Source: Sphingobium sp. HWE2-09
GTDB lineage: Bacteria; Pseudomonadota; Alphaproteobacteria; Sphingomonadales; Sphingomonadaceae
Length of the DNA: 64,000 bases
Assembly: GCF_035989265.1 (NCBI RefSeq)
Contig: NZ_JAYKZX010000003.1
Location: forward strand, 3,068,501-3,132,500
Direction of reading: 5' to 3'
Both the position numbers and the translations under genes were made by a program. Numbering within the stretch: position 1 is the first letter of the stretch; each line of letters starts with the position of its first letter. The notes under the pieces are model-generated. The model searched no databases and was not told the DNA's origin. It saw only the letters and a list, made by a program, of their open reading frames with translations. Below are positions 37,452 through 46,542 of this stretch, in pieces.

Positions 37452-38117
37452 CTATTTCGCTGTCCGCTTGACGCCGATCAGCCACGGCTTCACCCCGCGC
37501 GTCGGCTTCGGCGTGCCGTCCAGCCGCCGGGCGCGCAGGATGGTGATGGGCTTTATGATCATCTGCCCGCGCATCGGCCCGGACCCGCAGCAGGTCGGCA
37601 CCGCCAGAATCTTGCGCACCACATCCATGCCGCCCACGACATGACCGAACGCAGCATAGCCGATATAGGCTTCGCGCGCGTCCATGGTGGGGGTGGCGCC
37701 GATGGTGATGAAGAAATTGCCCATTGCCGAATTGGGCCTGTTGGGCCGCGCCATGGACAGCGTCGCATCCAGATGCAGGATGCCCGTCCGGCTCGTCGGC
37801 TCATGCGCAACGGGCGGCAGCGCGCGGCGCAGGTCGGTATCGATCCCGCCCTGGATCAGGCCATATTTCGGATCGCTCTTGCGCCGCGCCGCCCGATAGA
37901 AAGTGACGCCGTCGAACCGCCCGTCATCGACATAGGTCAGGAAATTGGCCGACGTGCGCGGCGCACGCGTCTGGTCCACCGCCACCACGATCGTGCCGAC
38001 CGACGTTTCGATCGCCACACGGGTGAAGCCGGGCGTCGGCTTGTTGGCGGGCAGGGCGAAGGCCGCAACGGGTAATAGGCCGATCGACAGCAGGCATAGT
38101 CGGATAAAGCGCAGCAT
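37452..38117 (-). CDS. Exported peptidyl-prolyl cis-trans isomerase, cyclophilin type
   Basis: The 221-aa protein starts MLRFIRLCLLSIGLLP, a signal peptide, and is probably periplasmic. The cyclophilin part runs from VAIETSVGTIVVAVD through FLTYVDDGRFDGVTFYRA, a GLIQGGID active-site strand and GNFFITIG, and ends in a basic tail. It assists proline isomerisation in folding of envelope proteins. The longer upstream open frame is not a coding signal. The usual FHR motif is FYRA here, as in many bacterial cyclophilins. Confidence 0.88.
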   Translation of the reverse strand: MLRFIRLCLLSIGLLPVAAFALPANKPTPGFTRVAIETSVGTIVVAVDQTRAPRTSANFLTYVDDGRFDGVTFYRAARRKSDPKYGLIQGGIDTDLRRALPPVAHEPTSRTGILHLDATLSMARPNRPNSAMGNFFITIGATPTMDAREAYIGYAAFGHVVGGMDVVRKILAVPTCCGSGPMRGQMIIKPITILRARRLDGTPKPTRGVKPWLIGVKRTAK

Positions 38118-38341
38118 CGCCAGCCGCCCTAAAGCCGCCGCACCCGGCGCGCAACCGGTGCCGGGGCGCCGAACTCGGGCCACGCCAACCCGCCGGGCAC
38201 GGTTTTGCCATGCCGATACTAGAGCCGGACGCCTTTGTTCTGACCCCTTCGAAACGAACGAAATACGGTGAATCGACCTATCGTCATTAGCCTCTAACGG
38301 ACCGCGAACATCCAGCAAAAGTCCTCAGGAAAAATATCGAT

Positions 38342-38354
38342 GTTATGTTGTAAC
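38342..38354 (+). promoter_or_regulatory. Zur/Fur-like palindrome upstream of the MerC-like gene
   Basis: GTTATGTTGTAAC has GTTA and TAAC arms around a five-base centre. It resembles the alphaproteobacterial Zur box (GTTATRTTATAAC-like). It lies about 30 bp before the start codon, so a bound repressor could block transcription. This is inference from sequence alone. Confidence 0.4.
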
Positions 38355-38384
38355 CTATGATGCTTTAGCCTATGTGAAGCGACG

Positions 38385-38762
38385 ATGAAGGTGACTCTCC
38401 GCCATGCCCTGACAACCGGTCGTGTGGATCGTATCGCGATCGCGCTGTCTGGCCTGTGCGTCGCCCATTGTTTCGCCACAGCGGTGATATTAGGCCTGCT
38501 GGCGTCGGCGGGCGGCATCTTCGAAAGCCCGATCTTCCACGAAGCGGGCCTGATGCTGGCGATCCTGCTGGGCGCTGTTGCGCTTGGCCATGGCGCCTTG
38601 GTGCATGGCTATATGATGCCCGCGGCGATCGGATCGCTGGGCCTTGGCGTCATGGCGGGCGCCCTCACCATGGATCATGGGTTGCAGGAAAGCGTCTATA
38701 CGCTGATTGGCGTCGGCATATTGGCACTGGGCCACGACCTCAATCACCGCGCCGGGCGCTAA
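38385..38762 (+). CDS. MerC domain membrane protein
   Basis: The 125-aa protein has four membrane segments and the MerC-family N-terminus RVDRIAIALSGLCVAHCFAT, with the Cys pair C..HC in the first helix, and HEAGLMLAILLGA later. MerC is known from mercury uptake; in sphingomonads MerC-domain proteins are often linked to metal repressors instead. The Zur-like palindrome upstream suggests zinc regulation here. No mercuric reductase is near. Confidence 0.82.
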   Translation: MKVTLRHALTTGRVDRIAIALSGLCVAHCFATAVILGLLASAGGIFESPIFHEAGLMLAILLGAVALGHGALVHGYMMPAAIGSLGLGVMAGALTMDHGLQESVYTLIGVGILALGHDLNHRAGR

Positions 38763-38796
38763 TCTCCATTTTCCTTGCGTAGGCTGAGCGCGTCTC

Positions 38797-39783
38797 TCAG
38801 CTCTTCCCGTTATCCACCCGATGCTCGCCCTTGACCCAGCGCACCGTGCCGGTGCTGGCGCGCATCACCACGCTCTCAGTAGTCAGCTTGCCGCCGGGCA
38901 GGCGCTTGACCCCGTCCAGCAGCGACCCGTCGGTCACCCCGGTCGCAGCGAAGATACAGTCGCCCTTCGCCAGTTCCTTAAGGTCGTAAATCTTGTCGAG
39001 ATCGGTGATGCCCCATTTGCGCGCCCGCGATTTCTCGTCCTCGTTGCGGAACAGCAACCTGCCCTTGAACTGACCACCGACGCAGCGCAATGCGGCGCAG
39101 GCCAGCACGCCTTCGGGCGCGCCGCCTGACCCCATATAGATGTCGATCGTCGTTTCCGGGTCGGTCGTGGCGATCACGCCTGCAACGTCCCCGTCCGGGA
39201 TCAGCATGATGCCGCAGCCGATGGCGCGCAGTTCGCCGATCAGTTTCTCGTGGCGCGGCCGGTCCAGCACGCACACGATGATCTCGTGCGGATCGACCCC
39301 CTTGGCGCGCGCGACCGATTCGACATTCTCCCGGACGGAGCGCTTGAGGTCGATCGTCCCGTCGGGATAGCCGGGTCCGATCGCCAGCTTGTCCATATAG
39401 ACGTCGGGCGCGTTCAGCAGGCCGCCTTCTTCGGAAATCGCCAGCACGGACAGCGCATTGGGACCGGCCTTGGCGGTGATCGTCGTGCCTTCCAGCGGGT
39501 CGAGCGCGATGTCGATCTTCGGCCCGCTGCCGATCGCGTTGCCGACCTTTTCGCCGATATACAGCATCGGCGCTTCGTCGCGTTCGCCTTCGCCGATAAC
39601 GACGGTGCCGTCCATATAAAGGTCGTTGAAGGCCAGCCGCATCGCCTCGACGGCGGCGGCGTCGGCAGCCTTTTCGTCGCCCCGGCCAATCAGTTTCGAC
39701 GCAGCGATCGCGGCGGCTTCGGTCACCCGCACCATTTCGAGCACCAGGACACGATCGAGGATCGAACTTGCCTGCACCATCAT
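38797..39783 (-). CDS. glpX: Class II fructose-1,6-bisphosphatase
   Basis: The 328-aa enzyme dephosphorylates fructose-1,6-bisphosphate in gluconeogenesis. GlpX motifs are DPLEGTT (metal site), VIGEGERDEAPML, GSGGAPEG and CGIMLIPDGDVAG. It starts MMVQASSILDRV after AGGGGACG. The full family length is present. The gene is alone on this strand here. Confidence 0.95.
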   Translation of the reverse strand: MMVQASSILDRVLVLEMVRVTEAAAIAASKLIGRGDEKAADAAAVEAMRLAFNDLYMDGTVVIGEGERDEAPMLYIGEKVGNAIGSGPKIDIALDPLEGTTITAKAGPNALSVLAISEEGGLLNAPDVYMDKLAIGPGYPDGTIDLKRSVRENVESVARAKGVDPHEIIVCVLDRPRHEKLIGELRAIGCGIMLIPDGDVAGVIATTDPETTIDIYMGSGGAPEGVLACAALRCVGGQFKGRLLFRNEDEKSRARKWGITDLDKIYDLKELAKGDCIFAATGVTDGSLLDGVKRLPGGKLTTESVVMRASTGTVRWVKGEHRVDNGKS

Positions 39784-39923
39784 CGTCCCCTGCCTATTCT
39801 TATCGATCGACCCGATAGGAGTTTGGCCGACCCTTGTCGAGCAGGGAAGGGGGCAGGGTGGCCCATTCCGGCCTGTTCGCCATCGACATGATGCCGCCAT
39901 TATTGGCTGCTTTTTCTATCCCC

Positions 39924-40298
39924 ATGAAGCGACTCATCCCCGTTGGCGTCATGCTCTTCCTGGCTTCGTCACCCGCACCGGCCCAGGTGGAGGATGCCGA
40001 CCCGCTGATGGCCGCCTATCGTCAAAAGACACAGGCCGTGCGCCGATGCGACCGTAGCGGCGATACGATCGTCGTGTGCGGGACGCAGGCGGAACGCAAT
40101 GCGCGCGAACGCCTGCCGCTGCCCCGCGCGCCGGAGGAGGGCGCGACACCGCTGCCTGGCGATGTCCCGCGCGCATCGGCCGTGGCGGTCCGGCAGGGGA
40201 GCTGCGGGGTGATCGGCGGGCAGGGGGCCGGGTGCGTCGGCGGCCTGGATGCGCGCAAAATCCTGTCCGAGGCGGTCAAGGCAATCAGCGGCGATTGA
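39924..40298 (+). CDS. Small exported protein with 'IVVCG' motif
   Basis: The 124-aa protein has a signal peptide (MKRLIPVGVMLFLASSPAPA) and a mature part with VRRCDRSGDTIVVCGTQAER then RLPLPRAPEE. The C..SGDTIVVCG and RLPLP elements recur in many sphingomonad secreted proteins of unknown function. Cys pairs (RC/VCG and SCG/GCVGG) may form disulfides. No ribosome site is obvious. It runs between glpX and hom, convergent with hom. Confidence 0.7.
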   Translation: MKRLIPVGVMLFLASSPAPAQVEDADPLMAAYRQKTQAVRRCDRSGDTIVVCGTQAERNARERLPLPRAPEEGATPLPGDVPRASAVAVRQGSCGVIGGQGAGCVGGLDARKILSEAVKAISGD

Positions 40299-40326
40299 TC
40301 CCGGCGCGGCCCCAGCGCCGCCCGCA

Positions 40327-41631
40327 TCAGTCAAGAATATGCATGACCATCGGCGTGTCGAGCAGGCTGTCCGATCCAGCCAGCCGCTCCAGCGTGCCCC
40401 GCACGCAGCTTTCCTCGCCCGCATGGGTAACGATGGCGACCAGCACGCCGTCGGCCTGGTTAGTGCCGCGCTGGATCATGCTTTCGATCGACACGCCCGC
40501 ATCGCGGGTCGCGGCGGCGATTTCGGCCAGCACGCCCGGGCGATCCTGCACCTTGAAGCGCAGATAGGTGCGGCCGATGCGCGCGCCCGCATCCGCGGCG
40601 TTCTGCGGCGTCAGCGCGGCGACCGGCATGGCGAAGGCGTCGCCATATTCGTCACGCGCCACGTCGATCAGGTCGGCGACCACGGCGGAGGCGGTGGGAC
40701 CATCGCCCGCGCCACGTCCCTGGAAGAAGAGCCGCCCGACGAAATTGCCCTCCGCCACCACGGCATTCAACGACCCATCGACATGGGCGAGCGGATGGTC
40801 GAGCGGCACCAGCATCGGATGGACGCGCTGAAACAGTCCGTCGGGGCCGTTCTGCGCCAGGCCGACCAGACGGATGCGGAAGCCGAGCGCCGCGGCTTCG
40901 GCGATGTCGGCGGCGATGACATGGCGGATGCCGGTGGTCGCGACCGCGCCGAAATCCAGTTCGGTGCCGAACGCCAGGCTGGCGAGAATCGTCAGCTTGT
41001 GCGCCGCATCCACGCCGTCGATGTCGAAGCTCGGATCGGCTTCGGCATAGCCCAGTTCCTGCGCTTCCTTGAGTACCTCGTCAAAGGCGCGGCCTTCCTT
41101 CTCCATCGTCGTCAGGATGTAATTGCAGGTGCCGTTCAGGATGCCGTAGACGCGGCTGATTTCGTTCGCGGCCGCGCCTTCGCGCATCCCCTTGATCACC
41201 GGGATGCCGCCTGCGACCGCCGCTTCATATTTCAGCGCCGTGCCGCCCGTCTCCGCCAAACGCGCCAGGTCCAGCCCGTGATGCGCCAGCATCGCTTTGT
41301 TGGCGGTGACGAAGGGCTTACCCAGTTTCAGACACTGGCGCGCCAGCGTCAGAGCCGGGCCGTCTGCCCCGCCGATCAACTCCACCACCACATCGACATC
41401 GTCGCGCGTCGCCAGCGTCGTCATGTCGTCCACCCATTCATAGGGCGACAGATCGACGCCGCGATCCTTGTTGCGGTCCCGCGCGGAGATGGCGACGATC
41501 TGGATCGGGCAGCCTGCGCGGCGGGCGATCAGGTCGCCATTGGCGTTGAGCAGCCGAATCACCCCGCCGCCCACCGTGCCGAGGCCGACAAGCGCGACGC
41601 GCAGCGGGGCATGGCGGTGCAGATTGGTCAT
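40327..41631 (-). CDS. hom: Homoserine dehydrogenase
   Basis: The 434-aa enzyme reduces aspartate semialdehyde to homoserine for threonine and methionine synthesis. The Rossmann motif is LVGLGTVGGGVIRLL, followed by the VELIGGADGPA and AVAGGIPVIKGMREGAAANE signatures and NGTCNYILTTME. A C-terminal ACT domain (FKVQDRPGVLAEIAAATRD) fits feedback control by threonine. Length fits the family. No other threonine gene is in the window. Confidence 0.96.
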   Translation of the reverse strand: MTNLHRHAPLRVALVGLGTVGGGVIRLLNANGDLIARRAGCPIQIVAISARDRNKDRGVDLSPYEWVDDMTTLATRDDVDVVVELIGGADGPALTLARQCLKLGKPFVTANKAMLAHHGLDLARLAETGGTALKYEAAVAGGIPVIKGMREGAAANEISRVYGILNGTCNYILTTMEKEGRAFDEVLKEAQELGYAEADPSFDIDGVDAAHKLTILASLAFGTELDFGAVATTGIRHVIAADIAEAAALGFRIRLVGLAQNGPDGLFQRVHPMLVPLDHPLAHVDGSLNAVVAEGNFVGRLFFQGRGAGDGPTASAVVADLIDVARDEYGDAFAMPVAALTPQNAADAGARIGRTYLRFKVQDRPGVLAEIAAATRDAGVSIESMIQRGTNQADGVLVAIVTHAGEESCVRGTLERLAGSDSLLDTPMVMHILD

Positions 41632-41720
41632 GGCGGCGTCTCTTCCTTATGCGGCTGATAAACGCCGCGCTGATAGCCGCCCGCGCGACACTGTCCAAGA
41701 AAAAGCGGGCGGCGTGCGAA

Positions 41721-42593
41721 TCAGGTCGGCGTTCGCGTCCGGCCGCACGGGCCGAGTGAGGCGATGACGACACCATAATCGGCGCGCGCGGCGTCCGCGT
41801 CCGGGGTCGGCAACGTCCGCACGGCGCGCGCGGGCAGCGTCGCGGGCAGGGTGCAGGCCAGGCGATACCATAGCAGGCTGCCAGGCTCGGGCGCGCGCGC
41901 CGCTTCATCCATGATCTCGCCCAGCGCGACCGCCCAATGCGGCGGCTGGCCGGGGCGGCGCAGGATCGACAGCGACACCGGATCGCCATTTTCCGTGCGC
42001 AGGAATATTTGCGTCTCCCCTTCGCCCGCGACCGTGCCTGCGACATGGAAGGCGTCGCCGAGGTCCAGGATGCGCGGCGGCGCATTGGGGGCGACCAGCG
42101 CTGACAGCACGCCCTTCACCCGCTCGACCTCTGCCGGGGTCGCCGGGATCTGCGCATCGGGGGTCGTCAGCTGGATTTCGCCGGGCCGTCCGCCGGGGCG
42201 GGCAAAAATGATGACCTGCGCCTTTTTATATTTAGGCACCTTGCCTCGCGCATCGATCGGTGCGTCGTACAGATAGGTTACGGTAGGACTGATGCCCCCC
42301 TCGCCGCGAATCAGACCCGTCACATCGGCCTCCACGAACAGCCTTTTATGGCCCGCCGGGACCGTGCCGGCCTGCTCCGGCTTCAAATTGATGATGTTGC
42401 GAATCCGCACATTGGCCACGAGCGGCGCTTTGTCCGCCAGGTCTACAATGTCGGCATAGGACAGGGTTCCCCCGCCACCCGATGGTTGCGTTACCACTGG
42501 ACGACTTTGTGCGGAGGCTGGGAAAACCGGGGCGGATGCGGCGGAAATGAGGCAAAACAGACCCACGCGGCTTAAGCAGATGGCGGATTTCAT
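41721..42593 (-). CDS. Exported protein of unknown function, 290 aa
   Basis: It has a signal peptide (MKSAICLSRVGLFCLISAAS to ASA) and a mature part with DIVDLADKAPLVANVRIRNI, LFVEADVTGLIRGEGG and PPHWAVALGEIMDEA. I do not recognise a named domain. The region of KAQVIIFARPGGRPGEI and ILDLGDAFHVAGTVAGEGE suggests a beta-rich fold. It follows hom on the same strand after about 90 bp and could be the first gene of that pair. Codon use is like the neighbours. Related proteins seem common in sphingomonads. Confidence 0.72.
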   Translation of the reverse strand: MKSAICLSRVGLFCLISAASAPVFPASAQSRPVVTQPSGGGGTLSYADIVDLADKAPLVANVRIRNIINLKPEQAGTVPAGHKRLFVEADVTGLIRGEGGISPTVTYLYDAPIDARGKVPKYKKAQVIIFARPGGRPGEIQLTTPDAQIPATPAEVERVKGVLSALVAPNAPPRILDLGDAFHVAGTVAGEGETQIFLRTENGDPVSLSILRRPGQPPHWAVALGEIMDEAARAPEPGSLLWYRLACTLPATLPARAVRTLPTPDADAARADYGVVIASLGPCGRTRTPT

Positions 42594-42846
42594 CGTCAGC
42601 TTCGTCCTATATTTTGGCCCGTGGCAAGGATGTCACAGGCAAGTCATTCCGATATGAAATGGTAACCGCAAATGAACAAATCGATAAAGCGTTTGCGTGC
42701 CACGATGCGCCGCGATAGGAGTTCGAACGGTAGCAAATGAACGGGCAGGGGCCAAAGGTGACCAAGGGAGCTTGGTCGGCTTGGGTCGTTTTTGGCTGAT
42801 TTTGTATAAACCACTGGTAAGATGAGTTAAGGAGTGTCGTTGCCGA

Positions 42847-43509
42847 ATGGCCTATGCTGACCACTCGCAAGGATCGAGTCGGACTGTCTCGATCGTCATC
42901 GTCGCCCTGATTCACGCTGTTCTTGGCTATGCCTTCGTCACCGGTCTTGGCATGAAATATGTCAAAAAGGCGGCAGAACAGCTGAACGTGATCGACGTGA
43001 AAGAGGAACCGCCACCACCGGACGAGGAGCCGCCACCGCCGCCGCCAGATCAGCCGATCGAGCCGCCGCCGGTTGTCGCGCCTCCGCCGATCGTGCAGAC
43101 CCCGGCGCCTGCGCCGCCGATCCAGACGGTTCGGACGCCGCCTCCGGTGTTCAATCCGATCCCGGTCGCCGCACCGCCGCCGCCCCCGGCTCCGCCACCC
43201 CCGCCGGCCCAGGCCGCCACACGCGCTTCGCCGCGTGGCGCTCCGGGTAGCTGGGTCAGCGACGCTGACTATCCGAGCCGCGCCCAGCGCGAAGAACGTT
43301 CGGGTACGGCTGGTTTCCGTCTGGAAATCGGTGCCGATGGTCGGGTCACTAGCTGCACCATCACCTCTTCGACCGGTCATGCCGACCTCGATGAGGCGAC
43401 CTGCCGCCTGCTGCCGAAGCGTGCGCGCTTCAAGCCGGCCAAGGGGTCTGATGGCGCGGATATGCCCGATACCTATAACGGGCGTATCACCTGGCGTTTG
43501 CCGGAATAA
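42847..43509 (+). CDS. tonB: TonB family protein
   Basis: The 220-aa protein has an N-terminal membrane anchor (TVSIVIVALIHAVLGYAFVT), a long Pro-rich periplasmic linker (about residues 57-120, with runs such as PPPPDEEPPPPPP), and a C-terminal TonB domain from DADYPSRAQREERSGTAGF to RARFKPA. It transduces proton-motive force energy from ExbB/ExbD to outer membrane receptors. It is the first gene of tonB-exbB-exbD-exbD. The TonB-dependent receptor of this window is far away. Confidence 0.93.
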   Translation: MAYADHSQGSSRTVSIVIVALIHAVLGYAFVTGLGMKYVKKAAEQLNVIDVKEEPPPPDEEPPPPPPDQPIEPPPVVAPPPIVQTPAPAPPIQTVRTPPPVFNPIPVAAPPPPPAPPPPPAQAATRASPRGAPGSWVSDADYPSRAQREERSGTAGFRLEIGADGRVTSCTITSSTGHADLDEATCRLLPKRARFKPAKGSDGADMPDTYNGRITWRLPE

Positions 43510-43581
43510 TCCTGATCGGGCAGGCGTGCGCTCGGCGCCGCCTCGCCCTAGCTTGATCTCATTGAGAGGGAAGTCTTGAAC

Positions 43582-44337
43582 ATGTTGATGTATCTCGCAG
43601 CTGCGGCTCCGAAGCCGGAAAACCCCTATGGTCTTGTCGAAGCCCTTGAGCAGGGCGGCGTCATTGCCTGGACCGTCTTCATCATTCTGTGCGGCATGTC
43701 GGTCGGCACTTTCTACATTCTGTTCACCAAGCTGATCGAACAGCAGAAGGTGATCAACCAGGGCAAGAAGGTTCGTGCGACCTTCTGGCGCGCCGGTTCG
43801 CTCAAGGAAGCGTCGGCCAAGCTCGAAAAGAACTCCGCCTACAAGCAGATCGTCGACGACGGCATCAAGGCGCAGGAAGAGCATAGCAAGCTGAAGGATC
43901 CGGTCGAAGCGCATGACTGGCTGCACGGCTCGCTGGCCCGTTCGGAAGCCGGCATCAACTCGTCGCTCGGTGGCGGCCTCGCTTTCCTCGCGACCGTTGG
44001 TTCGACCTCGCCGTTCATCGGTCTGTTCGGTACGGTTATCGGCATCTACCGCGCGCTCATCAAGATCGGCGCTGCCGGTCAGGCTTCGATCGACGCCGTC
44101 GCCGGTCCGGTCGGTGAAGCGCTGATCATGACCGCCCTGGGTCTGGCCGTCGCCGTTCCTGCGGTGCTGGCCTACAACTTCCTGCAGCGTCGCAACAAGA
44201 CCATCGCAGAGCAGCTGAACGGCTTCACCGTCGATCTGCTGGCCTATCTGGTTTCGGACGGCGCCGTGAAGCCGACCGTCGGCCCGGCCCCTGCCGCGCC
44301 GATCGCCAAGCCGGTTGCTACGCCGACCAAGGCCTGA
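43582..44337 (+). CDS. exbB: ExbB/TolQ-type proton channel protein
   Basis: The 251-aa protein has three membrane segments and the MotA/TolQ/ExbB family signature: GVIAWTVFIILCGMSVG, then LAFLATVGSTSPFIGLFGTVIG and ALIMTALGLAVAVPAVLAYN. AGGGAAG lies 8 bases before the ATG at 43582; a TTG 6 bases earlier is possible. It forms a complex with ExbD to power TonB. The C-terminal tail is Pro/Ala-rich. Confidence 0.95.
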   Translation: MLMYLAAAAPKPENPYGLVEALEQGGVIAWTVFIILCGMSVGTFYILFTKLIEQQKVINQGKKVRATFWRAGSLKEASAKLEKNSAYKQIVDDGIKAQEEHSKLKDPVEAHDWLHGSLARSEAGINSSLGGGLAFLATVGSTSPFIGLFGTVIGIYRALIKIGAAGQASIDAVAGPVGEALIMTALGLAVAVPAVLAYNFLQRRNKTIAEQLNGFTVDLLAYLVSDGAVKPTVGPAPAAPIAKPVATPTKA

Positions 44338-44452
44338 TTGCCTTAATACGCCGGTTGGGAAACCGGGCGGCGGCTGCGACCGCCCGGATTTCCCGCCGGA
44401 CGTGGGCCTCGGTTAGCGAGGCGCCATCGACACCAAGGTTAGGATAGTATCA

Positions 44453-44941
44453 ATGGCAATGAGTGTTGGCCCCGGCGGCGGTGACGACAAGCCCTTGTCC
44501 GACATCAACACGACGCCGCTCGTCGACGTCATGCTGGTGTTGCTCATCATCTTTCTCATCGCGGTCCCGGTCGTGGTTCAGACGGTCGATCTGCAGCTTC
44601 CCAAGGTTGCATTCGAACCTACGACCACGAAGCCGGAAAATGTTTCCCTCTCGGTCAATTCCGCGGCGGATGGCAGCTGCCAGGTCTATTGGAACATGAC
44701 GAAGGTCACGTCCGACGATCTGCTGAACCGTGCGGTCGCAAAGCTCGAAGCGGATATCAAGAAGGCGGGCGGCGTCGAAAATATGACGCCGGAAGATCTG
44801 CCCGAAGTGCATATCCGCGGCGACATCAACACCCCCTATCGTTGCATCGGCGGGACCATCTACACGATGCAGCGCGCTGGCTTCCCGAAGGTTGGCTTCA
44901 TCTCCGAACCGGAACCCGGTTCGACGACGCAGCGCCTGTGA
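44453..44941 (+). CDS. exbD: ExbD/TolR family protein, first copy
   Basis: The 162-aa protein has a short cytoplasmic start (MAMSVGPGGGDDKP), the proton-path helix SDINTTPLVDVMLVLLIIFL with conserved Asp, and a periplasmic domain from QTVDLQLPKVAF to the end. It couples with ExbB and TonB. It differs from the second copy in the periplasmic half and in its extra 22 residues. Confidence 0.94.
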   Translation: MAMSVGPGGGDDKPLSDINTTPLVDVMLVLLIIFLIAVPVVVQTVDLQLPKVAFEPTTTKPENVSLSVNSAADGSCQVYWNMTKVTSDDLLNRAVAKLEADIKKAGGVENMTPEDLPEVHIRGDINTPYRCIGGTIYTMQRAGFPKVGFISEPEPGSTTQRL

Positions 44942-44965
44942 CCAGCTGATTAAGGAGATTTCGCT

Positions 44966-45388
44966 ATGGCTATGAGCATGGGCTCCGATGATGGTGAGCC
45001 GATGATGGAAATGAACACGACGCCGTTGATCGACGTCATGCTCGTTCTGCTCATCATGTTCATCATCACCATTCCGATCCAGACCCACGCGGTAAAGATC
45101 GACCTGCCCCAGAACGCGCCGCCAACCGACAGCGTGATCGACCCGGTAAAGAACAAGGTCGCGATCGACCCGGCCGGGATCATCACCTGGAACGGCGCGC
45201 CGATCGACCTTCTGACCCTGCGCCAGTATCTGCAGCAATCGCTGCGGTTGCCCGTAGAGCCGGAACTGCAGTTCCAGCCGAATGCGCAGACGCGCTATGT
45301 GACCGTCGATGAAGTGTTGGCGGAGATCAAGCGCGCAGGCGTGACGAAGCTGGGCTTCGTCGGCAATGAGCAATATGGCAGCTTCTGA
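44966..45388 (+). CDS. exbD: ExbD/TolR family protein, second copy
   Basis: The 140-aa protein follows the first copy after 24 bp. The helix is MEMNTTPLIDVMLVLLIMFI with the conserved Asp, and the periplasmic part contains IPIQTHAVKIDLPQN. It ends ITKLGFVGNEQYGSF-like (TKLGFVGNEQYGSF). Two ExbD proteins after one ExbB suggest a heteromeric channel, a pattern I associate with sphingomonads and related bacteria. A terminator follows at 45482. Confidence 0.94.
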   Translation: MAMSMGSDDGEPMMEMNTTPLIDVMLVLLIMFIITIPIQTHAVKIDLPQNAPPTDSVIDPVKNKVAIDPAGIITWNGAPIDLLTLRQYLQQSLRLPVEPELQFQPNAQTRYVTVDEVLAEIKRAGVTKLGFVGNEQYGSF

Positions 45389-45481
45389 TCGCTGACGTCC
45401 GGCAGCGTCCATCTCGCACAAGACTTCCCGGTTTTCGGGATGGCGCGGGCCGGACTAGGCGGCAGAATATATGTCTTTATG

Positions 45482-45511
45482 AAAGGGTCGCCTTCGGGCG
45501 GCCTTTTTTTA
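45482..45511 (+). terminator. Rho-independent terminator after the tonB-exbBDD operon
   Basis: Stem AAAGG..CGCC / GGCG.CCTTT with tetraloop TTCG is followed by seven T. It lies about 95 bp after the last stop. Confidence 0.88.
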
Positions 45512-45596
45512 TATCGGCTGCGTTACGTCCCGCCTGACGGGTGGCATTTAACCTTTTGCTTACCCCGATGGAGGATACCGATCCAAAGTTAGCGCG

Positions 45597-45935
45597 GTGT
45601 CAGCCATGGGTGCGGAACGTAAGACAGACTATGATCGCAAGGCACGGGCGGCCGAGCGTCGCCATGTGCAGATCGCCGTCAAGGTTCGGCGGCCGGGGGA
45701 AACCTGGTTCACCAGCCGGATCACCGACGTGTCCGTCACCGGATTTCGCCTGCAGAGCTTCATGAAACTCACCATCGGCAGCGATCTGTGGATCATGCTC
45801 CCCGGCTTCGAAGGCCGTCGCGCCCGCGTGCTGTGGACCCGCGGTCCGGACTCGGGCTGCGCCTTCGAACGTCCGCTTCATCCGGCGATCCTCGACCATA
45901 TCGTCAGCGCCAATCAAGGCGTGGGGGCGCGCTGA
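45597..45935 (+). CDS. Small PilZ domain protein
   Basis: The 112-aa protein contains a PilZ domain: RKARAAERRHVQIAVKVRRP, then SRITDVSVTGFRLQSF and GRRARVLWTRGPDSGCAFERP. It may start at GTG 45597 or ATG 45606. No ribosome site is near either. It has the basic stretch ERRHV expected of c-di-GMP binding. It is one of three PilZ units in this window. Confidence 0.78.
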   Translation: MSAMGAERKTDYDRKARAAERRHVQIAVKVRRPGETWFTSRITDVSVTGFRLQSFMKLTIGSDLWIMLPGFEGRRARVLWTRGPDSGCAFERPLHPAILDHIVSANQGVGAR

Positions 45936-46542
45936 AACGAGCGTAGGGCGCTTATTGCGCCGTCAGCGATAACGCGTACGTGCATGGCCGCCGCGCTGGA
46001 GCGATTTCCACTCGGATGGAATCGCTCATGACCCGGAACCGAAGGGCAGCGCTGCTAAATCGCGGTGAGCCATAAAGCTAGAGCGATTGATCCGGTGTAA
46101 TCGCACTGTAAACCGCTCCAATCGCGAACTGCGCCAGCCGATAGGCGGGATCTACCTATCGTCGTCGCCACACGCCAGAGCATCGCGCTGTTAACCGGAC
46201 CCGGTCGGGCTGCGCATGTCGAAGCCTTTCTTCACGTGCTGCCGTCCGATCGGCTCTTTGATACAGCTGATCATGATATAGCGCAGTGCCAAACGACAGT
46301 GGCAGGAACCAGCGCCGTTCCCTGGCGAAGGCGGGGGCCGGTCCCGCGCTCTGGATTGAACTCCTGATCGAAGTCACGCGCCGCGGGACATCTTCGCTGG
46401 AGAAGTTGACTGGTCCGACGCGTCCTTATCATCGCAGGTTATATCATAGGTTGGCAACGCGCCTGTGGCGGTCCGGGGCCAGCATCTGTCGCCGCGTTAC
46501 CTACCTGCTCCGCGCTAATGTCAGCCCCCCAACCGCCAAGAA
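45936..46542. other. 607-bp region without a convincing gene
   Basis: An inverted repeat lies at 45999-46027 (GAGCGATTTCCA / TGGAATCGCTC around CTCGGA), and half-copies of GAGCGATT recur at about 46081. A 27-aa minus-strand frame at 46191-46274 (MISCIKEPIGRQHVKKGFDM...) has no ribosome site. Longer frames on both strands show no recognisable protein. The palindromes may be dispersed repeats. Confidence 0.5.

Noticed and set aside
42607..43926. Minus-strand frame opposite tonB and exbB
   Set aside because: Spans two plus-strand genes with clear TonB and ExbB domains; composition is that of the antisense strand.
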